Notes: a model not told the origin generated them from the letters alone. 14,580 nucleotides of DNA from Chromatiales bacterium (GCA_026999335.1 JALTPW010000075.1:1-14580), one strand, 5' to 3'; positions 6,728 through 14,389 are shown, counted from the stretch's first letter. A program made the numbers and translations.

Positions 6728-9625
6728 ATGGCCAAGAGTATTCGCGCACGATTTTTGTTGACAGCCGCCGTGGTGGCAATGCTGTCATTGCCTGCGGCAC
6801 TATACACCCAGCACCGTGTCCACCTGCTGACCCAGGAAAGTTTTCAACTGATTCAGGAGGATCAGGATTTGGGCTGGGCCTTTGATTCCCTGACGGATTC
6901 CCTGCAGGTGACGGAAAGCGCTATTTATCAGTACCCCTTGATGCTGGATGCCAAGTCTTATCGCAATACCCTTGTCCGTCTGGCGGAGGCCAAGCTGCAG
7001 GCACGCCAGCTGACGGAGCATTATGCCCTGCGTCGTCATCCCTTTATCCATGATTTTGCCGTCAATCTGGTCTTCGCCATGCGGCGGTTGGATGAAGAAA
7101 CCCAGAAGTTGTTGGCGGCGCTGTCTGATGTGGAAACCCGTTTCCCGGCCGCAGCCATCCTGCTCAACGACTTGCAACCGGGAAACGTGGCCTTTATTCA
7201 GGCCGTCAATCTGGCCATCGCCGAAGCGACCGGGATGACCGATAAACCGGATCAGCCGGTTATTCTGCGGGCATTGAATGAGCTGCGCTATGCCTGGGCG
7301 CAGCAGATCAGTTCCGTGCGGGTCTTCGTCGCCAATCGCTCCGGCGTGTTTGGTGATCCGGTTGTCAGTATGGCGAACAATCTGCGCAACCGCGAGATTT
7401 ATATTGATCGTGTGGATGAGTTGTTGGTCGAGCTGGAAGCCTATCGCGAGCTGGGCAAGCTGGATTTTCAGCTGGATGAATCCCTGCAGACCATGCAGGA
7501 AATCAGGTTGCAGTATGAGTCTGATTTCAGGCGTGCGGTGGAAATATACACCTCAAGAAACTGGCGCACGGATCTGCCTATTTTGCGCAATGACATTCGC
7601 CCGATACTCGATCAGGCCTGGGGGATTCTGGATCTCATGAGGCAGGAGATGGCCGGTCTGTCGGAAAAAAATATTATCCGCACGCTGGATACGGCCGATA
7701 CCCTGTCCACCGTTATCTGGCTGTTTACCGCATTTATGGCCACCATCCTGCTGCTCGCCTATCTCATGTTTGAACGGGTGATTCGCCGGCCTATCCTTGA
7801 TGTGACACGGGCTCTGGAGGCCCACGGCAAAGGTGAAGATTATCTGCCGGCCCTGGTGCCCCGTACCCAGGAGACTGCGGTGTTGGTGGAGGCGTTTCTG
7901 CGTATGCAGGGCCAGGTTCAGTCGCGCCAGACGCGCCTGGAGTCCATCCTCGACAATGCCGCGGAGGGCATCATTACGCTGGATGAGCATGGCATGATCG
8001 AAACCTTCAGCAATGCCGCACAGCAGCTTTTCGATTATCGTGCCAAGGAGGCCATTGGACGCCCGGTCATCAGCATCGTACCGTTGTCTCCGGGGGGTGT
8101 TTTTGCCAGTTTTCTCGAACTCTGCAAATCACCCTCGATGAGTATTTCCGGTCACGAAACAACGGTTACCGCCGTGCGTCGGGATGGCTCCAGTTTCCCC
8201 ATGTCAGTCAAGGTCAACAAACTGGAGATAGAAAGCCGAACGCTGTATATCGCCTTGGTCGATGACATCGGTGAGCGCATGGCGATGATGGAAAATCTGC
8301 GTAAAATGGCCGAGCATGATTCTCTCACCGGCCTGTATAACCGGGAATATTTCCTCAATGAACTGGAGCGCGTGGTAGAGAATGCCCGGCGTGGCAGCCC
8401 ACGTGATTATGCGCTGCTCTATCTCGATCTCGATAACTTCAAATTCGTCAATGATACCCTCGGGCATCTCGCCGGGGATCAGGTGCTGGTGGAAGTGACC
8501 GAGATGCTTAGCCAGCGCAATCGCAAGAGCGATTTGCTCGCCCGCCTGGGGGGTGATGAGTTCGCCCTGCTGATCTACGATACCAATGAAACGGATGTGG
8601 TGCAGGCCGCCGAAGCCCATCGTCGCCTGCTCGCCGACTACGTCTTCAAATATGAGGGTAAGGCGATCCAACTCGGTTGCTCCATCGGTATCAGTCTGTT
8701 CGGCCAGTCCGTGGTCAGTAAGGAAGACCTGCTCATGCAGGCCGATATCGCCTGTCATATCGCCAAGCGTTCCGGGCGCAACTGCGTACACTTATACGAG
8801 GCTGAGGATCAGCAGGATCTGACCGCCATGTCCGAGGACATGGGTTGGGCGCGACGTATCAAAGAAGCCATCAGTCGCGACCAATTCAGCCTGGTCAGCC
8901 AGCCCATCATGGACTTGAAAACGGGCAAGATGAATCGTTACGAAGTGCTGTTGCGGATGTGTAACGAAGACGGCCATGTTATTCAGCCCGCTGGTTTTAT
9001 TTCCGCCGCCGAACGTTTCGGCCTGATGCGCGCCATTGATCGCTGGGTGATCGAGCATGCCATCGAGGCACTGAGTCAGCAGCTGAAAACGCAGCCAAAT
9101 CTGCATTTCTCCATCAACCTGTCGGCCGAATCCATCGGTGAGGCGAGCATGCTGGAGGTCATTACCAATGCCTTGCAACGGCACAGCGTGCCGCCTACGG
9201 CGGTGACCTTTGAGGTCACGGAGACCGTGGCCATTGCCAACCTTGGCGCCGCGCTGAAGTTCCTCGAACAATTACGTGCACTGGGTTGCCATACGGCATT
9301 GGATGACTTTGGTGTGGGTTATTCGTCCTTTGCCTACCTCAAGGATCTGCCGGTGGACAGCGTCAAGATCGATGGTTCCTTCGTGCGCGATATCCAGCGT
9401 GATGCCCTGCAACTGGCGATGGTGCGTTCCATGAACGACATTGCCCATGCCATGGGCAAGACGACGATTGCCGAATACGTCGACAGCGAGGAGTGCATTG
9501 CCATTTTGCAGGAAATTGGCGTGGATTATGCTCAGGGTTTCCATATTGGTATGCCGTTGCCGCTTGGCGAGGCTCCCAAGAGCGGCAACGGCAAGAAACC
9601 GGTGGTTGTTCGGTTGCTGAAATGA
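6728..9625 (+). CDS. Membrane-bound PAS-GGDEF-EAL cyclic-di-GMP protein
   Basis: The protein has about 965 residues (ATG at 6728; a GTG one codon upstream is possible). A transmembrane helix at about 9-28 is followed by a helical periplasmic sensor region to about 320, a second membrane helix (about 325-350), a HAMP-like linker (350-400) and a PAS domain (about 401-517). The GGDEF domain has HDSLTGLYNR, an intact GGDEF at 608-612 and an inhibitory RxxD site (RKSD) at 599-602. The EAL domain has EVLLR in place of EALLR (E739), NLS, FEVTE, DDFGVGYSS (D859-D860), VKIDGSF, EYVDS and the final Q in YAQGFH. All metal-binding and catalytic residues that can be recognised are present. It may therefore both make and degrade cyclic-di-GMP, the net direction being unknown. 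It lies 33 bp upstream of fliJ and likely reads into it, linking it to motility. Confidence 0.93.
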   Translation: MAKSIRARFLLTAAVVAMLSLPAALYTQHRVHLLTQESFQLIQEDQDLGWAFDSLTDSLQVTESAIYQYPLMLDAKSYRNTLVRLAEAKLQARQLTEHYALRRHPFIHDFAVNLVFAMRRLDEETQKLLAALSDVETRFPAAAILLNDLQPGNVAFIQAVNLAIAEATGMTDKPDQPVILRALNELRYAWAQQISSVRVFVANRSGVFGDPVVSMANNLRNREIYIDRVDELLVELEAYRELGKLDFQLDESLQTMQEIRLQYESDFRRAVEIYTSRNWRTDLPILRNDIRPILDQAWGILDLMRQEMAGLSEKNIIRTLDTADTLSTVIWLFTAFMATILLLAYLMFERVIRRPILDVTRALEAHGKGEDYLPALVPRTQETAVLVEAFLRMQGQVQSRQTRLESILDNAAEGIITLDEHGMIETFSNAAQQLFDYRAKEAIGRPVISIVPLSPGGVFASFLELCKSPSMSISGHETTVTAVRRDGSSFPMSVKVNKLEIESRTLYIALVDDIGERMAMMENLRKMAEHDSLTGLYNREYFLNELERVVENARRGSPRDYALLYLDLDNFKFVNDTLGHLAGDQVLVEVTEMLSQRNRKSDLLARLGGDEFALLIYDTNETDVVQAAEAHRRLLADYVFKYEGKAIQLGCSIGISLFGQSVVSKEDLLMQADIACHIAKRSGRNCVHLYEAEDQQDLTAMSEDMGWARRIKEAISRDQFSLVSQPIMDLKTGKMNRYEVLLRMCNEDGHVIQPAGFISAAERFGLMRAIDRWVIEHAIEALSQQLKTQPNLHFSINLSAESIGEASMLEVITNALQRHSVPPTAVTFEVTETVAIANLGAALKFLEQLRALGCHTALDDFGVGYSSFAYLKDLPVDSVKIDGSFVRDIQRDALQLAMVRSMNDIAHAMGKTTIAEYVDSEECIAILQEIGVDYAQGFHIGMPLPLGEAPKSGNGKKPVVVRLLK

Positions 9626-9658
9626 ATCCAAATTAATTGCTGGGAGTGGTTACGGATC

Positions 9659-10102
9659 ATGAAAAAATCCAGGCGTTTGAAACCCGTTGTCCGGGTTGCC
9701 GAAGGCCGCGAGCAGCAGGCGGCGCGGGCACTGGGCGTTGCCCGGGCCCGGCTGGGACAGGTGCAGCAGCAGTTGGAGGAACTCCGGCGTTACCGTGACG
9801 ACTATCGCCAGCGTTTTCAACAGGCCGGTGCCGCGGGCATGGGTGCGGTACAGCTGGTGGACTATCAGCAGTTCCTGCATAAACTGGGACAGGCCATCGA
9901 ACAACAGGGGCAGCAGGTCGTGCAGGTCACGCAGGAGGCCGAGGCCAAGCGCGCCCTGTGGTTCGCCTCGCGTGGCAAGGTGCGCATGCTCGATACGCTG
10001 GTTGCCCGCTATCAGGCCATTGAAGAACAGCAGGCCTCACGCCGGGAACAGCGGGAACAAGATGAGCGTTCACAGCGCAGTGGCCGTTTCGAGGCCCTGT
10101 AA
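9659..10102 (+). CDS. fliJ: Flagellar export protein FliJ
   Basis: The 147-residue protein is almost entirely helical and forms a long coiled coil rich in Gln, Arg, Glu and Ala, beginning with the basic segment MKKSRRLKPVVRVAEGREQQAARAL and ending in a charged tail. Length, composition and pattern fit FliJ, the stalk-like component of the flagellar type III export ATPase complex that works with FliI and FliH in the cytoplasm. Sequence conservation in FliJ is low, so the assignment also rests on the fliK gene downstream. The ribosome binding site GGGAG is about 13 bases before the ATG. In most relatives fliI is directly upstream; here the cyclic-di-GMP gene takes that place. Confidence 0.85.
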   Translation: MKKSRRLKPVVRVAEGREQQAARALGVARARLGQVQQQLEELRRYRDDYRQRFQQAGAAGMGAVQLVDYQQFLHKLGQAIEQQGQQVVQVTQEAEAKRALWFASRGKVRMLDTLVARYQAIEEQQASRREQREQDERSQRSGRFEAL

Positions 10103-10113
10103 TCTCCTCGGAT

Positions 10114-10242
10114 GTAGGAGCGGGCCATGCCCGCGATAGCCCGGCCACCAACAAAAGACATATGCCACAGAGGCACAGAGAAAACAGTATTTGTATCTCT
10201 GTGGCGAATGGGCTTTTTATCGCGGGCATGGCCCGCTCCTAC
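10114..10242. repeat. REPIN-like inverted pair of REP sequences
   Basis: A 25-bp sequence starting GTAGGAGCGGGCC occurs at 10114-10138 and as its exact reverse complement at 10218-10242. Each arm has its own hairpin (GCGGGC, CAT, GCCCGC). Inside lies a smaller inverted pair, GCCACAGAG (10164) and CTCTGTGGC (10197-10205). Two inverted REPs around a spacer is the definition of a REPIN, a non-autonomous element mobilised by RAYT transposases. It sits between fliJ and the fliK promoter and splits the two transcriptionally. Confidence 0.85.
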
Positions 10243-10265
10243 CAAATCAGCTGATTCCACGCCAT

Positions 10266-10281
10266 TGGCATAATCTTTGCT
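10266..10281 (+). promoter_or_regulatory. Sigma-54 (RpoN) promoter of fliK
   Basis: TGGCATAATCTTTGCT fits the RpoN consensus TGGCAYRNNNYTTGCW at every defined position, with the diagnostic GG and GC exactly ten bases apart. Transcription would start near 10292, leaving a leader of about 65 bases before fliK. In polar-flagellated gammaproteobacteria fliK and other middle-class genes depend on RpoN and the activator FleQ/FlrA or FlrC, so the site fits its gene. Confidence 0.85.
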
Positions 10282-10358
10282 CAATTACCGCTGATATCCG
10301 TGCCGATGCCTGTGCATCGTGGCACGAAACCGACCGGAGTTTGCAAAAGACCACTGCC

Positions 10359-11735
10359 ATGGCCGAAGCCGCTTTTATTACGCCCTCAATGATGCCTGCC
10401 ATCGCCGCGACGCCCGTGGTGGCCGCGTCTGCGGCGCCCAGAGGTATCTTTGCCGGCATGTTGGCGCAGCGTTTGCAGCCACCGGCGGAGTCCTCGACAA
10501 AAGAGGCAGCGGTCGATACGGCGGTGCAGTCATCGTTGCCGGTCGGGAATTTGCCACCGGGACAATCCTCGCCACAAGATGGCAATACCTTGCCACCGAA
10601 TGCACCGATTCCAGCGGTGTTTGAGGGTGGTTCTGAGGCGTTGTCGGTCATGCCTGATCCCCTGTCCGACACGGCAGGTGATGGCACATCGCGGGTAACG
10701 GCCCAGTCCGATGTGCCTGTGCAAGATCTGTCTCAAGCCATGCCGGTAACGGATGTGCCGGCTGCCAGTACAGCGCTGTCCGCTGGCGCGATCCCGTCAC
10801 CCGTGCCGCTGCCGGATGTGAAATCCCTGCCGTTATCCGGGGACAGGCCTGTCCTTGCTGATGCACGGTACCGCCAGTCGGGTCAGGCAGCGGTGGTCTT
10901 GCCGTTGGCCGGTGGTGCCCGGTCGGAGGCGGGGCTGGAGCGGCCTGCTTCATTGGGATTGAATGCCCGTGGAGAAGCGGCTGAGGTGTTGCGCATCACG
11001 CCTGCTCCTCTGCTGACGGAACAGGCCGTGCGTGGCAGCATGGCGGCTCAGCTCACGAGTCAGGCCTTGCTTGGTGAGCCCCTGTCGCGTCCGTTCCAGC
11101 AGCAGATCGACCGTTTACTGGCGCTATCCCGCTCTTCCGTCACCAGCGCCGGGCCGGGTGCGCCGCTGTCTGTGTCTGCGGACACCACGACCAGTATCAT
11201 TGCGCCGGATCTGTCTGCCACGGCCTTTCTGCCGGGCAGCGGCAGTGAAGTGCGTGCTGGGGCACTGACCGGCCCGGGTTCATTGCCGGGCTTGCCGGTA
11301 AATACCCCGATGGGTCAGCCCGGCTGGTCTGCGGAACTTGGCCAGCGCATGGTGTGGTTGGCCAATCAGGAAATCCGTGAGGCTCAGATCCAGCTGAATC
11401 CACGTCATCTCGGCCCCATTGACGTGCGCATCATCTATTCAGATACGCAGCAGCTCAGCGTGAGTTTCACGGCACAAAATCCGGCCGCCCGCGAGGCGCT
11501 GGATGCCGCCCTGCCGCGCCTGCGTGAGATGTTCGAGCAGCAGGGGCTGAATCTTGCCGATGCGAGTGTCTCGCAGGAATCTTTTGCCGGGCAGCAGCAG
11601 GAAGCAGAAAATGAAAATGGATTGCGCCACGATGCCATGGCGGATACTCACGGGGTGGTGAGTGGTGATGGAGAGTTGCAACAGCGATCTCCACCCATTT
11701 CTATCGGGCTGGGGTTGGTGGATATCTTCGCCTGA
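10359..11735 (+). CDS. fliK: Flagellar hook-length control protein FliK
   Basis: This is a 458-residue protein if started at the ATG at 10359 (MAEAAFITPSM). Earlier in-frame starts lie within or before the REPIN and promoter and are rejected. Residues 1-320 are a low-complexity Ala/Pro/Ser/Gly/Val-rich stretch, as usual for the FliK ruler. About residues 325-420 form the C-terminal Flg_hook domain, with LGQRMVWLANQEIREAQIQLNP, RHLGPIDVRI, VSFTAQNPAAREALDAALPRLREMF and the following GLNLADASVSQ. FliK measures the hook and switches export from hook to filament substrates by acting on FlhB. It has its own sigma-54 promoter and a strong terminator after it, so it may be transcribed alone here. 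Confidence 0.93.
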   Translation: MAEAAFITPSMMPAIAATPVVAASAAPRGIFAGMLAQRLQPPAESSTKEAAVDTAVQSSLPVGNLPPGQSSPQDGNTLPPNAPIPAVFEGGSEALSVMPDPLSDTAGDGTSRVTAQSDVPVQDLSQAMPVTDVPAASTALSAGAIPSPVPLPDVKSLPLSGDRPVLADARYRQSGQAAVVLPLAGGARSEAGLERPASLGLNARGEAAEVLRITPAPLLTEQAVRGSMAAQLTSQALLGEPLSRPFQQQIDRLLALSRSSVTSAGPGAPLSVSADTTTSIIAPDLSATAFLPGSGSEVRAGALTGPGSLPGLPVNTPMGQPGWSAELGQRMVWLANQEIREAQIQLNPRHLGPIDVRIIYSDTQQLSVSFTAQNPAAREALDAALPRLREMFEQQGLNLADASVSQESFAGQQQEAENENGLRHDAMADTHGVVSGDGELQQRSPPISIGLGLVDIFA

Positions 11736-11868
11736 TGTCTATCTGTGGTGGCTCTTGTAGGAGGTTGATGAGCCGTAGCGAACCGCCATTTTTGGGCTAA
11801 TAGCAGAGACTTTCTGTGATAATGCTCGAAAGAGTTTTACGACTAACCCTGAGCGCCTTAATTCAAAA

Positions 11869-11903
11869 GCACAGCGAGGCAATAACCTCGCTGTGCTTTA
11901 TTT
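11869..11903. terminator. Bidirectional rho-independent terminator after fliK
   Basis: An 11-bp perfect stem (GCACAGCGAGG and CCTCGCTGTGC) with loop CAATAA is preceded by AAAA and followed by TTTATTT. It can end fliK transcription on the + strand and, less strongly, the leftward beta-propeller transcript. The stretch between the fliK stop and this hairpin holds nothing else recognisable. Confidence 0.85.
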
Positions 11904-11922
11904 CCATTAACTTGGTCAAAAC

Positions 11923-12056
11923 CACCGTCTTTAGACGGTGACGTTGATTTTCATGTTTTGACTCATGCGCGTTTATGACGGTGCGAGGTTGATGACTTGA
12001 GCCATCAGCACCGAATGCGCTAACTCACCTATTTTAGTAGGTGGTAGTTTAGTTTG
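11923..12056. repeat. IS200/IS605-like hairpin element, copy A (no transposase)
   Basis: The unit starts with hairpin CACCGTC-TTTA-GACGGTG (11923-11940), continues with a conserved block TTTTGACTCATG, a TGATG...CATCA stem and CGAAT, and ends with hairpin CACCTA-TTTTAG-TAGGTG (12026-12043) and GGTAGTTTA. Copy C at 14141-14277 has the same order of blocks and orientation. Subterminal hairpins with TTTAG loops are typical of IS200/IS605 ends. No tnpA or tnpB lies between them. It abuts the stop codon of the beta-propeller gene. Confidence 0.6.
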
Positions 12057-12063
12057 TCAGCAG

Positions 12064-13293
12064 TTAGTCAGCGTTACCGGTCACCATCATTTCGATGGCG
12101 TCGCCGCTATTCACCTGCAGGCCACTCGACTCACAATCCCATGTTTTCTCAGTCCCCAGACCAATCGAGACCGATTGCCCGGAAGTGGAATTGGTGCAGG
12201 TTACGGATATCGCGGAGATTCCAGCCGCCGCTCCACCTACGGGGTCAAGCATGGGGCCAATAGCAATCGATAAAAGCAATCCACCAATGTGGAGCGTATC
12301 GATTATCTGATTGTTGGCAGTATCAATGACCGACACGAACCCTTCCACGGGGCCGGGGATGTTGTATCCAGTGACATAAACAAAGTCACCACTTGGATGT
12401 ATGGCCAGACTGGGCGGAAAGGGCGTCGAAATAGTTGCCGTCGTGGTATTCGTAGTGACGTCGATAACTGACACCGAACTATTCCCATAATTCGCCGTAT
12501 AAATAGTATTCCCATCTGGATGAACCGCGATGCTAAAATAACCAACATAAGCAGAAATGGAATCAACAACACTATTCGTTGTGGTGTCAATCACCTTGAT
12601 AGCTTCGCTGCTGGCGGCGTAGAGATACTGACCTGAAGGGTGTATTTCTAAATCAAAAAATTCGAAATCTACATTGATTGTAGTGACAGGTTGAAGGGTG
12701 TTTGTATCATACGCTGTTATCGTGCGGTTCGCATTTGAACCCACATACAATATATTCCCTGCCGGATTGATTTCTAAAAATAGAGACTGACCCCGCCGGC
12801 TTTGATAAGGTTCTAGTTCTATTGTTGCAGATACGGTATTGGTGCTCGTATTTACAACAGAAATAATCCCTGGGCCACGCTCAGGCGTCGCTTGTTCATG
12901 TTGGCTTGCGACATAAACAAAGTCCCCGTCGGGGTGTACTACAATACTATTAGGCAGCACACCCATGGGAATTGTTGCAAGCAGAGCATTATTATTCTTT
13001 GCGTCATACACCTCCAGCGACCCGATATAACTCGCCCCACTGCGCATTGGCGCATAGATGATTCCGCCCGAAGGGTGTATTGCAACCTCACTATAACTCT
13101 TCGTATTTACCCTTGTGGTTTCTGTGTTTGTTGCTGCGTCGACGACCCTCACGCCTGAAAAAGCATCACCAATATAAATAAATGGCGCTGCAAATGACGA
13201 GGGTGAAATTAATGCCAAAACTGCCGCTGCCGCTAAAGCATAACCCTTTAGGCTGCAAAAACACTGATTGCTTATATCCGTTGTTATTTTCAT
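12064..13293 (-). CDS. Exported YVTN-type beta-propeller protein
   Basis: The 409-residue protein starts at MKITTDI (13293), chosen because AAAGGA lies at proper distance and a signal peptide follows (hydrophobic core about 17-34, cleavage after SFA). The mature part has about seven repeats of the pattern SVIDxxTNTxxxTI...xSIAxHPDGxxxYVA, typical of YVTN/NHL seven-bladed propellers found in secreted or surface proteins. A separate Ser/Thr/Gly-rich beta-domain (about 355-409) with two Cys (VTCTNS, WDCESS) follows. The partner or substrate is unknown. The gene is visibly richer in A+T than its neighbours and is bracketed by copies of a hairpin repeat, which suggests acquisition by transfer. It lies between fliK and a chemotaxis-type gene but shows no link to motility. 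Confidence 0.85.
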   Translation of the reverse strand: MKITTDISNQCFCSLKGYALAAAAVLALISPSSFAAPFIYIGDAFSGVRVVDAATNTETTRVNTKSYSEVAIHPSGGIIYAPMRSGASYIGSLEVYDAKNNNALLATIPMGVLPNSIVVHPDGDFVYVASQHEQATPERGPGIISVVNTSTNTVSATIELEPYQSRRGQSLFLEINPAGNILYVGSNANRTITAYDTNTLQPVTTINVDFEFFDLEIHPSGQYLYAASSEAIKVIDTTTNSVVDSISAYVGYFSIAVHPDGNTIYTANYGNSSVSVIDVTTNTTTATISTPFPPSLAIHPSGDFVYVTGYNIPGPVEGFVSVIDTANNQIIDTLHIGGLLLSIAIGPMLDPVGGAAAGISAISVTCTNSTSGQSVSIGLGTEKTWDCESSGLQVNSGDAIEMMVTGNAD

Positions 13294-13326
13294 TTCTTTT
13301 CCTTTTGGTGTTAACAAGAAACATAT

Positions 13327-13345
13327 TCTGTCTCGCCGAGACAGA
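13327..13345. promoter_or_regulatory. 8-bp palindrome upstream of the beta-propeller gene
   Basis: TCTGTCTC, GCC, GAGACAGA form perfect inverted arms 34 bases upstream of the ATG. If transcription starts at the TATAAT near 13409, this lies in the leader as a hairpin; otherwise it could be an operator. No regulator can be named. Confidence 0.45.
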
Positions 13346-13408
13346 TAAGAGATAAATCAAGTTAAGTATGGCGCTATCGGTCTCCTCTATGCATAACTAA
13401 AAATATAT

Positions 13409-13436
13409 ATTATACCTATGGCTATATATAAAGCAA
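13409..13436 (-). promoter_or_regulatory. Possible sigma-70 promoter of the beta-propeller gene
   Basis: On the minus strand TTGCTT (13436-13431), 16 bases and TATAAT (13414-13409) form a plausible housekeeping promoter. The area is very A+T-rich, so the match could be chance. It implies a leader of about 110 bases. Confidence 0.4.
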
Positions 13437-13528
13437 TATATGAGAGCCGGCAGCGCGCCGATGAAACTATGGAGAAAAACTCATAACTGCATCTTAGAAA
13501 TGCCGTATGCGGATTTTCAGTCCGTGAA

Positions 13529-13600
13529 ACTAACTCACCTGTTTTAGCGGGTGAATTCCTCCCAATACCCTGCCCCTTGGGATGGGAATGTTGATTTAGC
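13529..13600. repeat. IS200/IS605-like hairpin element, truncated copy B
   Basis: The copy contains hairpin CACCTG-TTTTAG-CGGGTG (13536-13553), then AATTCCTCCCAATACCC, a GCCCCTT hairpin segment and TTGATTTA. The block from AGCGGGTGAATTCC through CCCAATACCC is shared with copy C. The rest of the element is missing. Compared with copy A, the innermost stem pair changes from A-T to G-C, keeping the hairpin. Confidence 0.6.
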
Positions 13601-13626
13601 AAATTAACTGTAACGGAGTAGAACGA

Positions 13627-13804
13627 TTCACCACAGGGGTGTGGCGTGCACAGAGGCATTGGATATCCGTGTTGTGCGCACGGCGCACACTACCCCTGCT
13701 TGTAGCGTGTGCTGTGTGCACGATGTTTTCCGTTCATTTCACCCCGGGATACGGGGTGCAGAGAGGGACTGAATTCAGCGCATTCTCTGTGCCCCTGTGG
13801 TGAA
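13627..13804. mobile_element. MITE-like unit with 13-bp terminal inverted repeats (contains direct repeat D1)
   Basis: TTCACCACAGGGG at 13627-13639 and its exact inverse CCCCTGTGGTGAA at 13792-13804 bound a 178-bp unit with no coding potential. Positions 13627-13734 form direct repeat D1, which recurs as D2 at 13931-14038. The unit has internal GC-rich palindromes such as GTGCGCACGGCGCAC. Confidence 0.55.
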
Positions 13805-13813
13805 TACCGAGCC

Positions 13814-13924
13814 TCAGTTCGTCAGCACCCGCGCGATGAACGCTTTCAGGTAATCCGGCTCGGCGGTGGCCGGGAGCACGGGATGATCCGATCCTGGTGT
13901 CCCTGTGAAGGGGAGGCCTGTCAG
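13814..13924 (-). pseudogene. 3' fragment of an RlmI-like 23S rRNA (cytosine-C5) methyltransferase gene
   Basis: The minus strand encodes about 36 residues ending SDHPVLPATAEPDYLKAF plus IARVLTN and a TGA stop. This matches the C-terminal signature of RlmI-family methyltransferases (DHPV, about eight residues, YLKxF, xxRV; E. coli RlmI ends ADHPVIATYPEGLYLKGF...). Two stop codons in frame lie directly upstream (13925-13930) and no N-terminal part or catalytic Cys region exists. The fragment is trapped between direct repeats D1 and D2, so it was probably carried along by repeat-driven duplication or recombination. An intact rlmI would be expected elsewhere. Confidence 0.65.
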
Positions 13925-13930
13925 TCACTA

Positions 13931-14038
13931 TTCACCACAGGGGCGTGGAGTACGCAGAGGCATTGGATATCTGTGTTGTGCGCACGGCGCACACGACCCC
14001 TGCTTGTAGCGTGCGCTGTGCGCACGATGTTTTCCGTT
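13931..14038. repeat. Direct repeat D2 (108 bp, second copy of 13627-13734)
   Basis: The repeat begins TTCACCACAGGGG and ends ATGTTTTCCGTT like D1, with about eight substitutions and no gaps over 108 bp. Unlike D1 it lacks the inverted end copy, so it looks like a truncated unit. No gene is seen from here to 14389; only small hairpins such as GGGGA/TCCCC (near 14050) follow before copy C. Confidence 0.8.
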
Positions 14039-14140
14039 TTAATCTCTGGGGAGTCAATTCCCCACAGCTCGCCTACCAAAAGTAGGTTCTTTAAGAAAAG
14101 CGCCAATTTTTGGTGCTGCGAACAAGCGTTGAACAATGCA

Positions 14141-14277
14141 TAGCGGGTGAATTCCTCCCAATACCCCGCCCCTTAGAGTGGGAATATTTACTTTAATGTT
14201 CTGACTCATGTGGGCTGATGACTAAAGTCATCAGCAGCGAATCTGCTAACCCACCTATTTTAGTCGGTGGTGGTTTA
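14141..14277. repeat. IS200/IS605-like hairpin element, copy C (no transposase)
   Basis: It begins with the right half of the left-end hairpin (TAGCGGGTG), then AATTCCTCCCAATACCCC, a block TTCTGACTCATG, stem TGATGAC-TAAA-GTCATCA, stem GCAG-CGAAT-CTGC and end hairpin CCACC...GGTGG (14251-14270) followed by TGGTTTA. The three tandem stems near the right end are kept, in weaker form, in copy A. The right-end structure resembles ends used by TnpA/TnpB elements, but no transposase is encoded. Confidence 0.6.
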
Positions 14278-14317
14278 TCCCATCCTGACCGGCCCTCCAG
14301 AAAAACACCCAGACCGC

Positions 14318-14344
14318 TAAAGCATTAAAAGTCATTGCCGATAG
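14318..14344 (+). promoter_or_regulatory. FliA (sigma-28) promoter for the STAS-domain gene
   Basis: TAAAGCAT, 11 bases, GCCGATAG has exact FliA spacing, a full TAAAG and seven of eight -10 bases. It lies about 45 bp upstream of the GTG start. FliA control is usual for chemotaxis operons in gammaproteobacteria, which fits the gene that follows. Confidence 0.8.
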
Positions 14345-14389
14345 CTGTGGTGAGATTCACAGGTGGTGATCCACGACGGGAACGAATGA

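Noticed and set aside
10191..10358. Upstream extension of fliK by 56 codons
   Set aside because: It would start inside the REPIN and run through the sigma-54 promoter; the ATG at 10359 is consistent with the promoter.
13387..13659. Leftward 90-codon frame in the repeat island
   Set aside because: It spans repeat copy B and A+T-rich sequence, with no motif or ribosome binding site.
11923..14277. CRISPR array suggested by spaced hairpin repeats
   Set aside because: The copies are few, differ in length, are not evenly spaced and have no cas genes nearby.
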